A stretch of DNA of 64,000 nucleotides, taken from contig WACJ01000411.1 in NCBI GenBank assembly GCA_008973525.1, positions 1-64,000 of the forward strand. The letters run 5' to 3'. Within the stretch, counting starts at the first letter, position 1. The number at the start of each line of letters is the position of its first letter. The stretch is from Stenopsyche tienmushanensis. Lineage: Eukaryota; Arthropoda; Insecta; Trichoptera; Stenopsychidae. Under the pieces are notes generated by a model that was given only the letters and a program-made list of their open reading frames with translations, was not told where the DNA came from and made no database searches. The position numbers were made by a program, and so were the translations under genes. This document shows positions 45,501 to 60,500 of this stretch, piece after piece.

Positions 45501-48500
45501 TCTTGCGCGTGGACCATTGCCGGTTGGTCAGTGACGCGTAGGAAACAGAAGTCGAGAAGAGTCGTCGGTTGGCCTTGGCTGTGGGAGGACGTCCTTCCTA
45601 CTGCCAGATCTCATGTGAATAAAGTCATCTAGAGAAGAGAGTTTTTCTGTTCAACGCCCGTTCATCTGTCCGGCTACACATGATCCAAAGAAGAACGGAC
45701 CTATGCGTTAACGTGACCATCCCAACGAGCGCGTGAGAGTGGGAAGTCGCCTGGGGATTTTTACAATTTATGTCTGCGAGACTAACCTTGCAATGTTTAA
45801 TGAGTTAACTGTCGAGGCTACTTTTGTGCAACTCTATTCTTCATCATTCAGAGCTTTATGGGAGCGTCACAGTGTATACCACCTACTTGTATAAAGGAGT
45901 ATGACAGAACCAAATTTCCGCTTCAATTTTTAGAATATCATTCAAAATCTACTTATACATGCTGCAGCTGAATATTTATTCAATTTTAATGGTTATTCAG
46001 AGAGTTTCATAAAGAATATACCAATCTGTTTAAATAATTAAGAATCTCGATGAGATGCTTATTTGTTGCATGTCCATGTCTTAAATGTGCATTCAATTTA
46101 GTCAATTCACCCTATGAGATTCACCACAATATGAGATTTTAGCCCTTATCATTTGCATTTTTTTTGTTTTGATAGTATAAATAGTATTTATTATATATAC
46201 AATAAATAGCAAAAATAATTAATATTCTATATTTACAGCTTTTACCTTTAGATTGCCAAATGTGTAAAAAAGAATTTCTTAATATAAATCAATTGAAACA
46301 ACATATGCTAGTCCATGGGAAGAAAAAAATTTTCAACTGTGAAAATTGTCAACACGGTTTTAATAAGTGAGTGATCTTTTTATATAATATTCTTTAAATA
46401 TAGTTTAATAATTTTATTGATTAATTTTGAAATAACAAACTAGCATTAACCAAAATACTGAAGCTGTTATAATTTATTTACCTCAATGGATTTTAATAAG
46501 AGACCTTCTGTTATAAGAGTATATATTATAATGATTTTTTATTTTCATAATTAACAATTTTTATATTAACACTTTGAGACCCGCTGACGCCTTTTGGCGT
46601 AAAAATTCCCCAACCGTTATGAACCGCTGACGCCATTTGGCGTAAAAACGTGGGCCTACATCATCATAAAAAAAATATGTTACCGACACTTATATTTCAC
46701 TATTCGTTGACAGATATTTCTACAGATATAAAGGGTATATAAATTTGAGTTTTAAGTTTGAAGAAAGTAAATAAATTTCCTATAAGAATCATATTAGAAG
46801 TCGATCCTAAGACAATTTTAAATTGAAAAGTATCTCCCAAGACAAAAAAGGTTGGACGATTCTGAAGTAAAGGATATATACATATCCAGTGGCGGTCCTT
46901 CCATAGAATTGCGAAGTATTATCACCCTCATGTAGTAAATAAATTTTAAATGAAATATAAATAACAAGTAATATTTATAGAAAGAAAAAAAATGTATTTC
47001 GTTGGTTTGAGAGCCACTGGTTGAAAGTTGTAAAATGAAGATCACAGATCAATACCTTTGATTTGTAGAACATAACCTGAAAATTTCACGTATATACACT
47101 CATAGGTTAAAAAGATATGTTAATTATTATAAAGGTCTTGATTTTTTGCGAAATTTGCCTAAAACGAGCGGCCCCCACAGGATTTTCATACCAAAAAGCG
47201 CGGTTCTCAAAGTGTTAATGTTATGGACTTTTTGGTGAAGTTCTTCTTGTTAATTCAAACAAAGTTCTTAATGTTAAATCGTTTCCACTATACCCGTGTG
47301 ATATCTTATGTTTAATTTCTGGTGATTTGTACGTAAATGCATCAAAAATACCGAAAGAAAAATAATCAAAAAAGATCATATAAACACATCACTCAATAAG
47401 TTCATAGGATTTTTTCAATTTAACCTTTTCTTTATTATAATTCTTTAAAATCATCCATATCAATTGAAAAAAATCTAACCCCAAATTTTGTATGGGCGCC
47501 TAACTTTCTATAGCGTTTTTTCGTATACTGCAGTCCCTATCTCGTCGTTATAGGAGGGTTGACTGTACAAGGTATATGCACGAGTTTAAAATTTTGGTGT
47601 TGTACCCAAGAGCAAGTCGAAACCCATTTGGCGACAAAAAAATCCTACGATCTTATTGAACTTGAACATAAGTCAAGGACTATTTGTATTTGATCCCGTT
47701 TGTTGATCTCAAATAGTTGTAGAATGTGTTCCTAATAAAATGAATGCAACATTTAAATTATCATATATATAGCAACACCATCTAAAATATATATGTAAAT
47801 AGAATTTTTACTATGTTGATTGACATTATTTCTTATTGTACAGACTGGAAAATTTTGAAAAACATAAAATTCTTTGTGAGCAGAAAACTAATGTGTGCGG
47901 AATATGTAATAAAAAATTTTCATCGGAAGAAATACTTTCATTACATATTGAAACAATGCATCCCAATAAAGATGGTAAATTAAAATTAAATGTGTATCTG
48001 TTTATGTCAATGCATCCACGCTCTTGTGATGCATTCGATTATTTAATTGAAGGTCAATTCAATTGTAAATTAATAATCTTAAAGTGTATTTTTTTACCCT
48101 ATAGATATTCCTTCTAAAAAAGAAGATTGTTTAATATTCGATAATGCTGCTCCTCAAACTAATGGTCACTCAGATAATCCGGTACCGAGTGAAATTTTAT
48201 GTTCTGAAATAGGATTTGAAGATGGAGAACTCAATATCAAAGAAGAGCCGTTAGAGCAATTGCTGGAAGAAGCTGAAAGGTAGTCATTCAATTATATATG
48301 ATTGTTTAGAAAAGTAGGCTAATTGGAATATATTTATAGTCAACTGTCGGGGAACATGGACATTAATTAATGCCCTTTTATACATTTAATCAATTAAAAA
48401 CCTATTAGGTACTCTCATATGAAATGCTTCATTTTGTAAGACTAAAATAAAAGTCAAATCTTAATTGAAAAGCTTTTATTCTATTAAGTTAAGAGGAAAT

Positions 48501-51500
48501 ATTTTTAAAGATCTGAGAATTTCTTGAAATCAAAAATTACAGAATCTTGATTTGCACTGATTTTGTAGCCGCTTGTTCAAGCTTTGGAAATAATGAAAAT
48601 TGGTGAATGAGCAAGAACTTCATATTATGCTACTCTGATCATTTCCCATGATCGATTGTGAAATATGCACTTTTGCATTATTACGGAGAAGTATCGGCCC
48701 ATACTTATTGATTAATGAGGACTATTTGAGGTGTAATTTTTCAATAAAAATAAAAATACTGCAGTGATGGTTTTAACAGGTTGGATGAATGAATAATGGA
48801 TGACATCTTTGCTACACCACCGTATGGTCACCACGACCTTCCTAGTATGACGTCCTGTATTGCATGCTGTATTGAAATTTCTTTGTAATCTACTCGAATG
48901 TTCTGCTTGTTTGCTATTGTCATAAAGTATCAATTTTTCATCACCAATATCATATTTTTTGTACAAGCTTTAAAAAAGGTGTCATGACTGCAATTGCAGA
49001 CGTGTCCACGATTGTGTTGAGACTGGCATAAAATGAGACGTTTCACATGAATACAGCTGATATATATTTGCACTTGAAAATAGATAGAGTAAAATTTTAT
49101 AGGATTCACTATTATAACCCATTGTACACCCCACCTCACTATTTTGTCTGATTTCGCCTGTTTTCCCAACAGAAGTAGTATTCTTAAAAATGTTGAAACA
49201 TATTCTTAAATTTTATTTTAATTTGTGCCATTGATGTTGAAGTATTTCATGCCAACTATGATGTGTATTTGACTAAAAGTTATCATGCCTATCACATGTA
49301 ATTATTAAGCGATTAGTGGAAATGTATTTCAAATGTTTTATGTTAACACATCTTTTGCGGGCGCGGTTTGGCTAGCCCACACACTGGAGGCGGGTATATC
49401 CGCATGAAATTCGCAGTAGCACAAAATTGAAAAAAAATTACAGATAGTCAGAAACCGTGGCTACCACTTGAGACATCATCTTCGTCTATATAATCGGAAT
49501 CTGAATCAGCAATAATTTCACCGTCGTATCGATCCATATTATTTTCGCGCTGATCCATGTGGGCGTCAATCAAAAAAATTATAAATGTAATCCATTTTTT
49601 TTAAACATTAAAACAAATAAATTTAATAAATAAACAATCTAAAAATAAATTTTATAAGACGCAAAATATAAACACATCCAAACGGAAGAGATTTAAGGAT
49701 GAAACTGATGAACCGTAGGGGGTTTGCCTATTCAAAAATAAGAAAACACAAGATTTCAAGTGTTTTTTGCTCAGACGAAACACTTGACGAGAATATCAAC
49801 AGCGGGTCATCAAAGCAATAGAATTATCGCTTCGGCGCTGAGACTGTGATCTCCGGCTCCCGCATACAACGTCCAGTATTTTTAAAAAGGTAATTCTCGT
49901 TTTCCGCGCTCAACGGTTAGCCGCACTAGGACGGAGATCTCCGTTTCCCGCACACAAAGTGTTAAACTATATTGTCAATTACGGGTGACAGGCAAAGTGT
50001 GATTGTATATTAAAAAAAAATAAAAAGGGTGTTCAAAGAAACAACCAAATTATTTCTTAACGTCTATTAAGCTTTGCTACTAAAGTTCTAAAATGTTTAT
50101 TGTGTATTATTTTTCAGAGAAAATCAATTAATAAATGAAAATAGCCTAGGTGATTGCAATGATGACGATATTCCCAGTCTAGGTGATTATAGTGAGGTAA
50201 TATATGCTAAATATAAAAATATCACTTAATATAATGCTGTTTAATGGCTTTTTGCTGTCTCTTCTATAGGACCATTGCCGGTTTTCATAGTGTATATGTT
50301 AGGGTGATCCTTATTTGATTTGATTTTCACCCTAAAAAACTATTTCAGTATTTCGTTACCAAGGTTTGAAATTTAATTTTAAAAAATTGAAACACTGTAT
50401 TAATAACTAATTTGTATTTGTAAATATAAAATATTTACATGTGTTGCGTTGACTCCCGCCTGAGGTGCATTAAGGGGGCGGACCCTTACATATCAGCGTC
50501 TTCGTTTCCCCTCTATGTGGTACAGCTTGCTCGTATCCATCTAAACTGGATTCCTTGGGTTTTAAAGAATCCAATGCTGTGAAAGTTTGATAAAGTTAAG
50601 CTCGATTAATAATTAGATTCCGAATGGATCTGATCTGACTTGTTTGGCCATTGTTTGGTTTATATCATACTTTCAAACAATGCGAAGTCTTTTAACAATC
50701 GCAAGACAAGTCCTTCGATTCAGTCTGGCACAAGGCTCTAAATCATAAAATGATCACTTTCTGGACTCATTTGTTCCGCACGAAAATTATCCACTCCTAT
50801 CTCAACAACAGATCCTTCCTAGTATTGCCCAAAATCATATCTGTTCCCATCCCTGTGGGAGTCCATCAGGGTAGCATTCTTGGACCCCACCTGTTTAAGG
50901 GGTTACATGGGTTTACTCAGGGGGAAAAAGGTCTATTTTCAACAATTTTTTTTTATATAAAAAATAAAACTTTTTATTGTCATAAAGATTTACATTTGAA
51001 AAAGAATTTCTGAAATTTTCAAAGGAAAATATTCAAAACTCTGCCATTGTGACTCAGCCGATTCCTGGGCCATAAAGTAAAGAACCTGCAGCAGCTGCAA
51101 TGTCCAGGGCATCCTTTTGCTCCTGTCTATGACAAGTCCTGGAAAAATGTTCACATAACATATTAACACTTAAACACCCGCTGTTTTTACGCAAAGAGTA
51201 CGCCTAATACCGCACTTTTTAGCGCGATCTTGGTTTTTTCGCGACTTCGTAAAAAATGAGTATATCTTTTTTCCTATTGGAGTTAATTTGGTAAAATAAA
51301 AAGTATTATGATAAGTATAGTTTTCTACGTAAAAGCTAAAAATATTTAGTTCAGAAATAAAATTTTCAAGTTGTGAAAATGTGAGATAATTATAATTTTG
51401 ACGAAAAAACAATACAAATAGATATTATTTTGTGTATTTCACACAATTTTGTCGAAACATTTGAATTTGGTATCGTACTACACATCCCAGAGAATCCCAA

Positions 51501-54500
51501 ACTATAGAATTACACATCCCAGCGAATCTCAAACTGTCGAATTATTTATTTATTTATTTCTGTATTTCAAATTCAGCAATATGGTCTAAAAATGAAATAA
51601 ACAGGAATTAAAAGCTACTGGACTTCTGAGAATTATGGTTAGTCATTGAATAAGTACACTCACCATTCATTTTTTGATTATTTATAACAAGAACAGGAAC
51701 AACTGCAGCAATGGCAATGGCACACGAATAGAGCAGTTTTAACCGTTCAAATATGTTGATAATTTTGAATATTCATGACACTAGTAGCTAATTTATTATA
51801 AAATAAAATCACTGATTTAAAAATGTTTTTTTGTATGGTAAATTTCAAAACATTTCCCAGCGTGTAACGGAACATTACAAAACACACACGTAAAGCTTGT
51901 ATAACCCCACCTTTTATTTTCGGTGCACAATCTACATGCTCTTCGTACGAAATCTTTTGTTTTATGACTAAGTATTTTTCAAAAGACATGTTTTTTTAAA
52001 TCGTCCAAAAGTCTTCCTGGTGAATCAATAACTGAATGTCCTATAGTAGTTCGTAATTCAGATGGCACAGATGTTATTTGCGATGATGACAATGATGCTT
52101 GAGCTTCTGATAGTGATTGTTCAGACAAAAACTGTCTAAATCCTCATCAGGATGTATCATGTATCAAATTTTACGTATGGAATCTGGGGTACTTTCTTCG
52201 TTGTTGGAGAAATGTAAAAACGTCAAAATTTGCATAAATCTATTTCTTGGCATAGTTTTTGAGAAATATAGCGTTTCAATCATGGCATTTGTAGACCAAT
52301 AGACAGTAATCATATCTTTTCTCACCTGACCCATGACTATTATCAAACCAAAAAATACCTTCAGGTCCTGCACTGTGGTATCAAACCATTTTCGAGTCTT
52401 TTGCACATATTTGTATTTGTTTTTATGTTGATCATAATATCTTTTAGTTTCGTCTGAAAAAACTTTTAAAAAGATCATCACCAATAAACAATGATACAAC
52501 TTGCTCGATATTTTCAGAATTTCTGGGAAAGACTTTTACTCCTGGATTACCATTTCGTTGACTCTCGGTTAATTATTTTTTGTCCAATCCATGTCGATGT
52601 CTATGTCACCCTCCAAATCACTCGGCAAAGTCATGGTTCTCGATTGCTTGGCCACATCAATATCCTCTTCAAAATTATTAGCACCACTTTCGCTCTCAGT
52701 ATCACTCGGCACATCCGACATGTAATCGTTAATTATTTCTTCAACATTTGTATCCATTTTTATTATGGGTAAAACACCACAAATAATTAAAATTTTAATA
52801 TTTTTTCAGTTCCGTATTAGTCTTATAAACACAAACTGTAGGGTGGTCGCTTCAGCCCACGTGCTTTGGGCAGTTCCGGCAGCCCTCACAAAAACACAAG
52901 AAATGTAAGCGCAAATTTAAAGGTTCATTGCTGACATATTGAGTGTCTGCCTTTGACTAACTGATCATCTCACTGTTTCTCCTTCACATCAATTAGCAAG
53001 CTTCATTGTGCGAGATTCCTAAACCAATCACATTGTTATATACTGCCTTGTCCCAACCCTCGAATACCCTTAATAGGTTTTAAAATTTCGAAAGAATCGG
53101 CACTTTGAGTGATGGCAAAGTCCTCCTTTGTACTACTTTATGGCGCAGTAAAGCTCATCTCGACTTCTTGGAACAATTGTGCATTCCGAAACCCGACATT
53201 GTTTTCAAATATTTAAACTACAATAGGCAATGCGCTCTATATGCTCTTATACTCATCAATCATTCGCCCAACCTTTAGTTATGCAGGACTCATTTGAGCA
53301 ATATATGCGTAACCAATCTACAAAAACTCCAAGTTGTATAAAACAGAGCTTTGAAAATTACTTTCAATATCAGACCGCTCAATCCATCCAACCGAATATC
53401 ATCTAACCGACACCCGATAATATAAAATTTAAATATATGCACAAAATGCCAAAGCATATATTGTAGTTTTGAAATAGTTTTAATGTAATCTTCTGTCTCC
53501 AATGGGGGGGGGGGGGAGGGGAAGTGATATTTATGAACGAAGTATGTACGGATTTTTTATTGTAGTTTTTTATTTTATTTTAGTAACAAATTAATTCTAA
53601 ATGAAAGGCAAAGTCATTTTAGCAAAAAGATTTTTTCTATTTCCTATTTTTCTTTACCTTACTAAATAAAAAATGTAACTAAAATACTTCAATTTTACGA
53701 TTAATATTATAATTTGTAATCAAGATAAGGGGACAAAGATAAAATCCCAAAACTTAAGTTTAAGCAGTTAGTATAAATATGTATAGGCTAGATGCATTAA
53801 ATTATGTATGCTATTTTAGCAAATAATGGTTATTATTATTATAAACAATGCGAGGTTATTTTATTGAATTGATAAACAAAAATTTAAATTCGTTTTAATC
53901 GATGTGTAAAGATTTTTTCGATCGAAATAATATATTTATTTCGAAGACGATTTGTATCCATAAATATGTCATATATTTTACAAGTGGCGTGCCGAGCGAT
54001 GAATGGAACCGTCTTGAGTCATAAAACTATATTGAAAAAACAAAATATGGGGTGTGTGCATAGTATTTGAAAAGATACCGCGGTGCATGCGGTTCCGCAC
54101 TAGTGCGGGACCGGGTGTTAACCGCTTACGAAATTCTCCGCGGTACCGCGGGACCGGGTTTCTGAGAGTTAAATAAAGGTTAATTAAATAAAAAAATAAT
54201 AATTGCAAGTCTTTTCTCAGTGCTGAATATCGGATAGGGCCTTAACCCCTTAAGTGGATATGACGTATATATCCGTCAAGACCAAAGTCCATGCAAAGTG
54301 AAAGTTAAGCAAACCTCAATAGAAAATGACGGATACGTCTGATTGCAGTGTTATGTACATTAAATGTAAGAATGATTCATCTCGGGAATTGACTTGTTCG
54401 AACTTGATATAGTATTTTCGTACACTGGATATGACGCGAAAAAATCGAAAAGGCGAAAAGATTGCGTCACTACGGATGACACTTTTAACAGTGAATCAAA

Positions 54501-57500
54501 ACGTTGAAGGGGTTAAACCAGTATTTTATAAATATTATGACTGTGAAAATACATATATCTTTCACTGCTTTCTTTTCCCTTTGGAATCCCATGGATTTTG
54601 CCGCATGTACACTATATTTTTAATAGTTTAATTATTTAATTACTCCTCTACGCTACAAAACATTCATTTTAAGGGCAGAAAATCATGACCACCTAAATTT
54701 TTAAAAGTTGAAAAATAAGGACCATCCTAGTATATATATTTTTTAAATTTTTTGCTTAAATTTCAATAGATTTGAATTCGAGACGGTTGCGTTAAAATTT
54801 ATAACTTTCTCTTACTCATTCGTTTCATTTATTAAAAATATAAATGACACATTTTTAATGATTTTTTTTTATATAGACAATAGAAAGTGATGCGTCTGAA
54901 TACATTGGAGAAATAAAAATGAAGAGAAAACTCAATAGATTAAATAAACCTAATCGAAAATTCAAATACAAACTTATGAAGCAAAGTGAAAATGATCCAC
55001 ATTCTTTAAAATACCAATGTAGTCAGTGTCCTAGAGTAAGTAAATGTGTTGCATATTTAAATTGTTATACAATGTACCGATTTTTGCTTAAAAACTAATT
55101 TGACATTAATTATCAGAAACTTCCGACAAGTCTCGGCTTAAAAATACACATGGCTAAACATTATTCCGATCAAGGATTGTTATACAAGTGTGAAGATTGT
55201 GGCAAAGCTTTTTCCAAGTCAACAGAGTTGAAAAAGCACGAACGCACACATAACTCAATTAAGAATTTCAAATGTGATTCATGTGATAAGTCATTCCATA
55301 GGTCTGTAACGTTTGAATGTTTTATAACGTGTTTTTTTAAATCGATTTTAAAGAAGGCCATTTTTTCTAGACAAGATAATTTAGAAAGACACATGTGGCA
55401 ACATATGGATAATAAACCTCATCAATGCGATGAATGTTCAAAGGGCTTTATGAGAATCGAACATCTAGCTAAACATAAAGTTGCAATACATTCCGGAAAG
55501 AAGAAAAATCCAAAGACTGCATTCTGTCCAATCTGTAATCGAGGTATTAAAATATGTAATTTTGTTACTTGTTATAATTGCTGGCATTTTTATGTACATT
55601 TCCATGTTTATATTTGTATATAGCCTGTATGTAATGTATTTAAACATATTTTTCTACGGAAGAGTTGTTCAACTTTGATTTGATATGCAACGTTGTTTCG
55701 CAATTTTTAGATTTAGCTTTAAATAAACACGAAAGGTAACTTGCTGCCAATTTTATATATTGGTAATAAAGTCGTAAATATATAAAAAGACATATCAAAA
55801 TTGAGTTGCTATTAAACGTATATGCTGCGATTTTTTTTAATATTCCTCCCTTATCGTCCTTGAATAAAAGTTCAACCCCATAAATATATCTTAAAGTAAT
55901 AATTCTGTTATGTTAATTATTTGTATGCTGTATGATTTCTTTATCGATTTGGTTTTATCTATGTATATTAATTTTTTTATATCAATTAGTTTATGTATAT
56001 TTTACACAATTTAATTATTTACGGGAAGCGTATTAATTTTTTTCTATGTCAGCTAATATTTACTTACAGGTAGCATATTTTTATGATTTACATCCCATTA
56101 CTTATCTTATGAGGATTTCTTGAACTTATTTTTTTTTTAATTGAACACATTCCCGATACACAGTGATCAAAAATTATGGGTAACGCATGCAAAGTTTTCC
56201 CGTATTTAATGTGTTAATATACAACGTGCATGCAAATAAAAATAAATGACTGATACTTTTGCAAGATACGTAAAAAATATTTCAAGGCCATTCAAAAATG
56301 ATATCGTACGCTAATAGATTGCTCGGCTTAAACATATTTTTGTGTGAGAAAATTTTCACAAGCATTAATAGATGTCTAATCAAATCAAAAGGACTGGGAT
56401 CACAGTCACCCGCATACAATGTGTTAATAATGAACCTAACAATGTTGTATTTTATAGATTATTTATTATTTTGTAATTTATGAATGGCCTGCATTGCGAA
56501 TTTAATACAATTCACTTATTTACATAGTATTATTAGATTTTCTTAAATACCGCAATTACTAATTTAAGTGTCAACTATTAATTTAAGTGGTCGATACAAA
56601 ATGTTAAATATACATGTTTTGAGCTATAAATTTTACAAAGTTTTGTTGTCAAATAAAAATTACGCATTAAGATTTTGTAAGATTTAAAATACAGTTACAT
56701 TTCTATTAATAAATTACATTTGATTGAAGATATACAGGGTGTGACAGGGAAACTTCCTTATTTGAGACGTGCACCCTTAAGCAACAATTATTCCGAGATG
56801 ATACTCATTCGAAAGAGTGGGACTTAACATTTTCTGTTGTGTAGGCTTAGTAAAAATCATCCAGTGGATTAAATTGATATCTTCTATGCTGTTTGTATTA
56901 TTCATTTTTATAATAAGGTAGTCTCCCTGCTGGACCTTGGATATGGCATTCCCTCGATTTTTGCAGTATATATGATTAGACCACATTAATATATAATGAT
57001 GATAAAAAAAAATAGCAAGCGATATATATATAATTATTTGTACTGCGAAATATATATTTTATTCTTTTGAACATTTCGTTTTTCAATCAAATTAAAATCT
57101 TATTGCATTATCTATATCAAGCTTGGTACAAACCGAAGGGTTGATGTACATTTATATAGTGGAAACTCGGTTAAGAGGGAAAACCAGTTTAGGATAGTGT
57201 GATTTTTTTTAACAGGGAAAGAATAATTAGAATTTATTTAAACTTTGAGAATATTTTATTACCGAGAACGAGAAATTTAAGGCAGTAATAAATTATATAA
57301 ATTACCTAGCGGCATTTCAGCACCATATAGCAAGCCTTCGTCTTCTTCATACGCATAATTTTAAGCTTGCATCTCATCTATTATTCTTGCGCTGCATCTA
57401 TTCTGTCAGTTGACGGGTTGCCATCCATTTGATGTACTGAATTAAAGCTCTATAAGTTAACAACTACTTTCAGCTCGTTCATAATCATTACAAGTGCTGA

Positions 57501-60500
57501 ATTCCCTTCATTGAATAAGGCAAAAACCATAAATGCTGCAACTTTGATTACTTTTAGGCCAGAATGTAGTTGATTTGGAACCAATTGCCAAACGTCGAGT
57601 TGAAACATTCATTTGCATTCTTCGTGTGACCATCTAAACATCTCTTCAGTAATTAATCTTTCGACAAATCTTATATATATTGGAAGAATTTATTTCCGAA
57701 GGTCGGTGGTGCAATGGAGAAAAGTGCGCTTCAGGTTCCGTTCCAAGCGTTTTAGCTTTTTTGCCGGCATCTTCACTAAAACTTGATTGATTCTCAATGT
57801 GTCGATTTCCATGGAAGGATCTTTTACGTGGTTCATTACATCAGTCTTTGGTATCGTGTTTTTCTTTCGAATAAGATTATATTTTGACTTCTAACTTTCA
57901 ACACATACTAGCAAGGCCAAAGCTTAACTGATGATAACCGACGCTCTGTCGAAACGATACCAAAGCTTCCAGTTCCTTCTAGTTAGGAAAATCGATATTT
58001 CGAACAATCTAAACTGGTTTCCACCCTTAATTCATATTGAATATATGCATATTTATTATGAGTTGGAAGCAATTTCTGTATATGTTGTTTAACGGCGGTT
58101 CCATTGTTTATAGCCAATGTGTCAATAATTTTATTTTTCATACAAGATTTCAAAACGTTTAGCTTACCCTTATAATATTACAGGATTTACGACTGAAAAA
58201 TATTTAGAAACGCATATGCGCATGCACACCGGTGATAAAACATTTACTTGTAAAGTTTGTGATAAATCATTTAATACTAAATGGCATCTTAAAGAACATG
58301 GAAAATGGCATTCAGCTGAAAAACCATTCCTATGTTCAGAGTGCGGTCAAAGGTGAGGCATATCTCATTGAAAACTTGTCGATTTGAATTATGTTTATTT
58401 GTATGATATTATATTTTTACAGATTTATTCGTAATGATTATTTAATTACTCATATGCGTCGGCACAATGGCGAAAAACCATACAAATGTAGATTTTGTGG
58501 GAAAGGATTTCCGCGAGCAACTGATCTTACAGTTCATGAACGTTATCATACTGGAGAAAAAACACATTTATGTACAGTGTGTGGGAAAGGTTTAAACAGA
58601 AATTTTAACATATATGCTATATATACACATTTTTTTTTATATATATCAGTTCATTTTTAAATTAGGTTTTCAACGACAATATAATCTCACAGTTCATTTA
58701 AGAGTACATACGGGTGAAAAGCCTTACGTTTGTTCGTATTGTGGTAAAAAGTTTGCCCAAGGGAATGATCTTAAATCACACGTCCGGAGACATACAGGAG
58801 AACGGTTTGTTATTTATTTATTTTTTATATATACATGGATATTTATAAAGTAACACTTGTGTGATTCTTTAATTGAAATAGTAATTAAATTAATGTTTTC
58901 AATTTTATTAATTATTTTATAGATTTAATTGTGAAATATGCGGTGATGGATTTATACAGGGATATCATTTGACTCAACACAAACGCAGTATGCATGGTAT
59001 ACAATGTGTTTCACATATACGGCGTGTAGAGAAACATCCTCAGGTGAGATTAATAACTAAATGAAACCAAATATATGTGTCAATGTGAGTTCTAGGAATT
59101 TTACGTGCAAAATTATAAATAATTCTGTCTATTGATAATCCTGCAAATTGTCCTTGTCTTTTGATAATCAAATTTTTGTTACAAAATTGTGCATAAAGTT
59201 AATGCAAACATTTAGGATACCTAAAATATTAATAGATTGTCCCATTAGAAATGTTGAATGAAGATGGATTTTGTGCCGAACGAAAAATTTATGCGAAATT
59301 GCATACTGTAACAGACAAGCTTGGATACTTCCGGAAAAGTATTCAAATACACTTGAATAAAATAGGAAATACCATAAAACAGGGGTGTGGATACTGTACG
59401 ACATTACCGATGAGATCAAGGAGTATGTGTCATGATTTAATCGATACAGAGAAGAAATAACTGATTTTCCACTATTTTGTGACTGGAGATGAAAAATGGA
59501 TGTTGTACTCAAATCAAAAACGCAAAAGACAATGGTTTTCAACCCCTTAAATTAACCTCATGTCATATATTTTATTAAAATTCATTGTGTGTATTGCTAG
59601 TGTATATCCGTAATTCACCGCCGTCCTCGCTATCCAAACTAACGTTACGAGCGTCAAACACAGGAGTGCTTATAGTCAGTGTCCCCCATACGTTACAATG
59701 TCCTTCATCCTGGAGGGGTGGCGAAACTAGCCCTGGGATTAGCGCAACGATTGAACGGACGTATCCGGAACTGAGATGCGCGTGAAATAATTATGAATAG
59801 ATGTTGCTTGACATTCAGTCACACCACGTTGTATCGGCGTGATAGAGACACCATATTGTGCACACAGGGTTGGCGCAAGTATCCGTGATATATTTACAGG
59901 GATTAAAGTGCTGAAAGATTTATATCCAAAAAATTATCTATTTGTCCTGGATGAAATCTGCGAAAGTTGGTTGGAAATCGAATGAGTATTTTGGGAGATA
60001 GGGAAATGTGGGTTTCCATAGACACTATTCCAATGGCGGATTCCAAATGGGCTCCCACCTGCCGTCGGCCGGCTATAGATGATGCTGGTATATAAGGGTT
60101 CCCACCCTTAATAGGGGCCTTCTTTTTGATTTGGACACCGAATAAGAGAGATCTCCCTGGAGAATAGAATCGGTGATCCGTTGTTCAGGCGGACTGACGT
60201 GTACACAACAACGAAGGGTGCTGACCTCTGCATGTCAGGCAGGGGTCAACGCAACAGATGCAACATTATTTATCGGGAAAAAAAATCATGAACATAGAAG
60301 ATGTGAAAAAAGGAATTGAAACATATCTTATAACAAAACCTGTTGAATTTTAATCTTCCGGAATAAAGAAATATATTCAATAGTTGGAAAAAGGTTGCAT
60401 CTACTGAATACTTCTATTTAAAAAGCGATATTCCTAAAGGGACAATTTAATATATGCTTCAGTGATAATTCCAAGTAATTTTAACATCACCATTTTTAAT

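Larger units (their letters stand above)
43997..46238 (+). other. Intron 5 of the zinc-finger gene
   Basis: 2.2 kb holding a minus-strand reverse-transcriptase fragment (44350-45180) and repeat family A copy 3 with a family H-like tail (45427-45890). The rest is AT-rich. Confidence 0.85.
55544..58183 (+). other. Intron 12 of the zinc-finger gene
   Basis: 2.6 kb containing a possible TTAA MITE (56141-56427) and Kolobok-like copy 1 (57172-58029). The rest is very AT-rich. Confidence 0.85.

Noticed and set aside
53504..53516. Poly-G run as a regulatory G-quadruplex
   Set aside because: A single homopolymer in an intron with no flanking G-tracts beyond AGGGG; simple sequence is the simpler reading.
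55150..55623. 157-codon open frame as a single exon
   Set aside because: It reads through a 69-bp GT-AG intron. Splicing restores finger 8 and matches the phase pattern of neighbouring exons.
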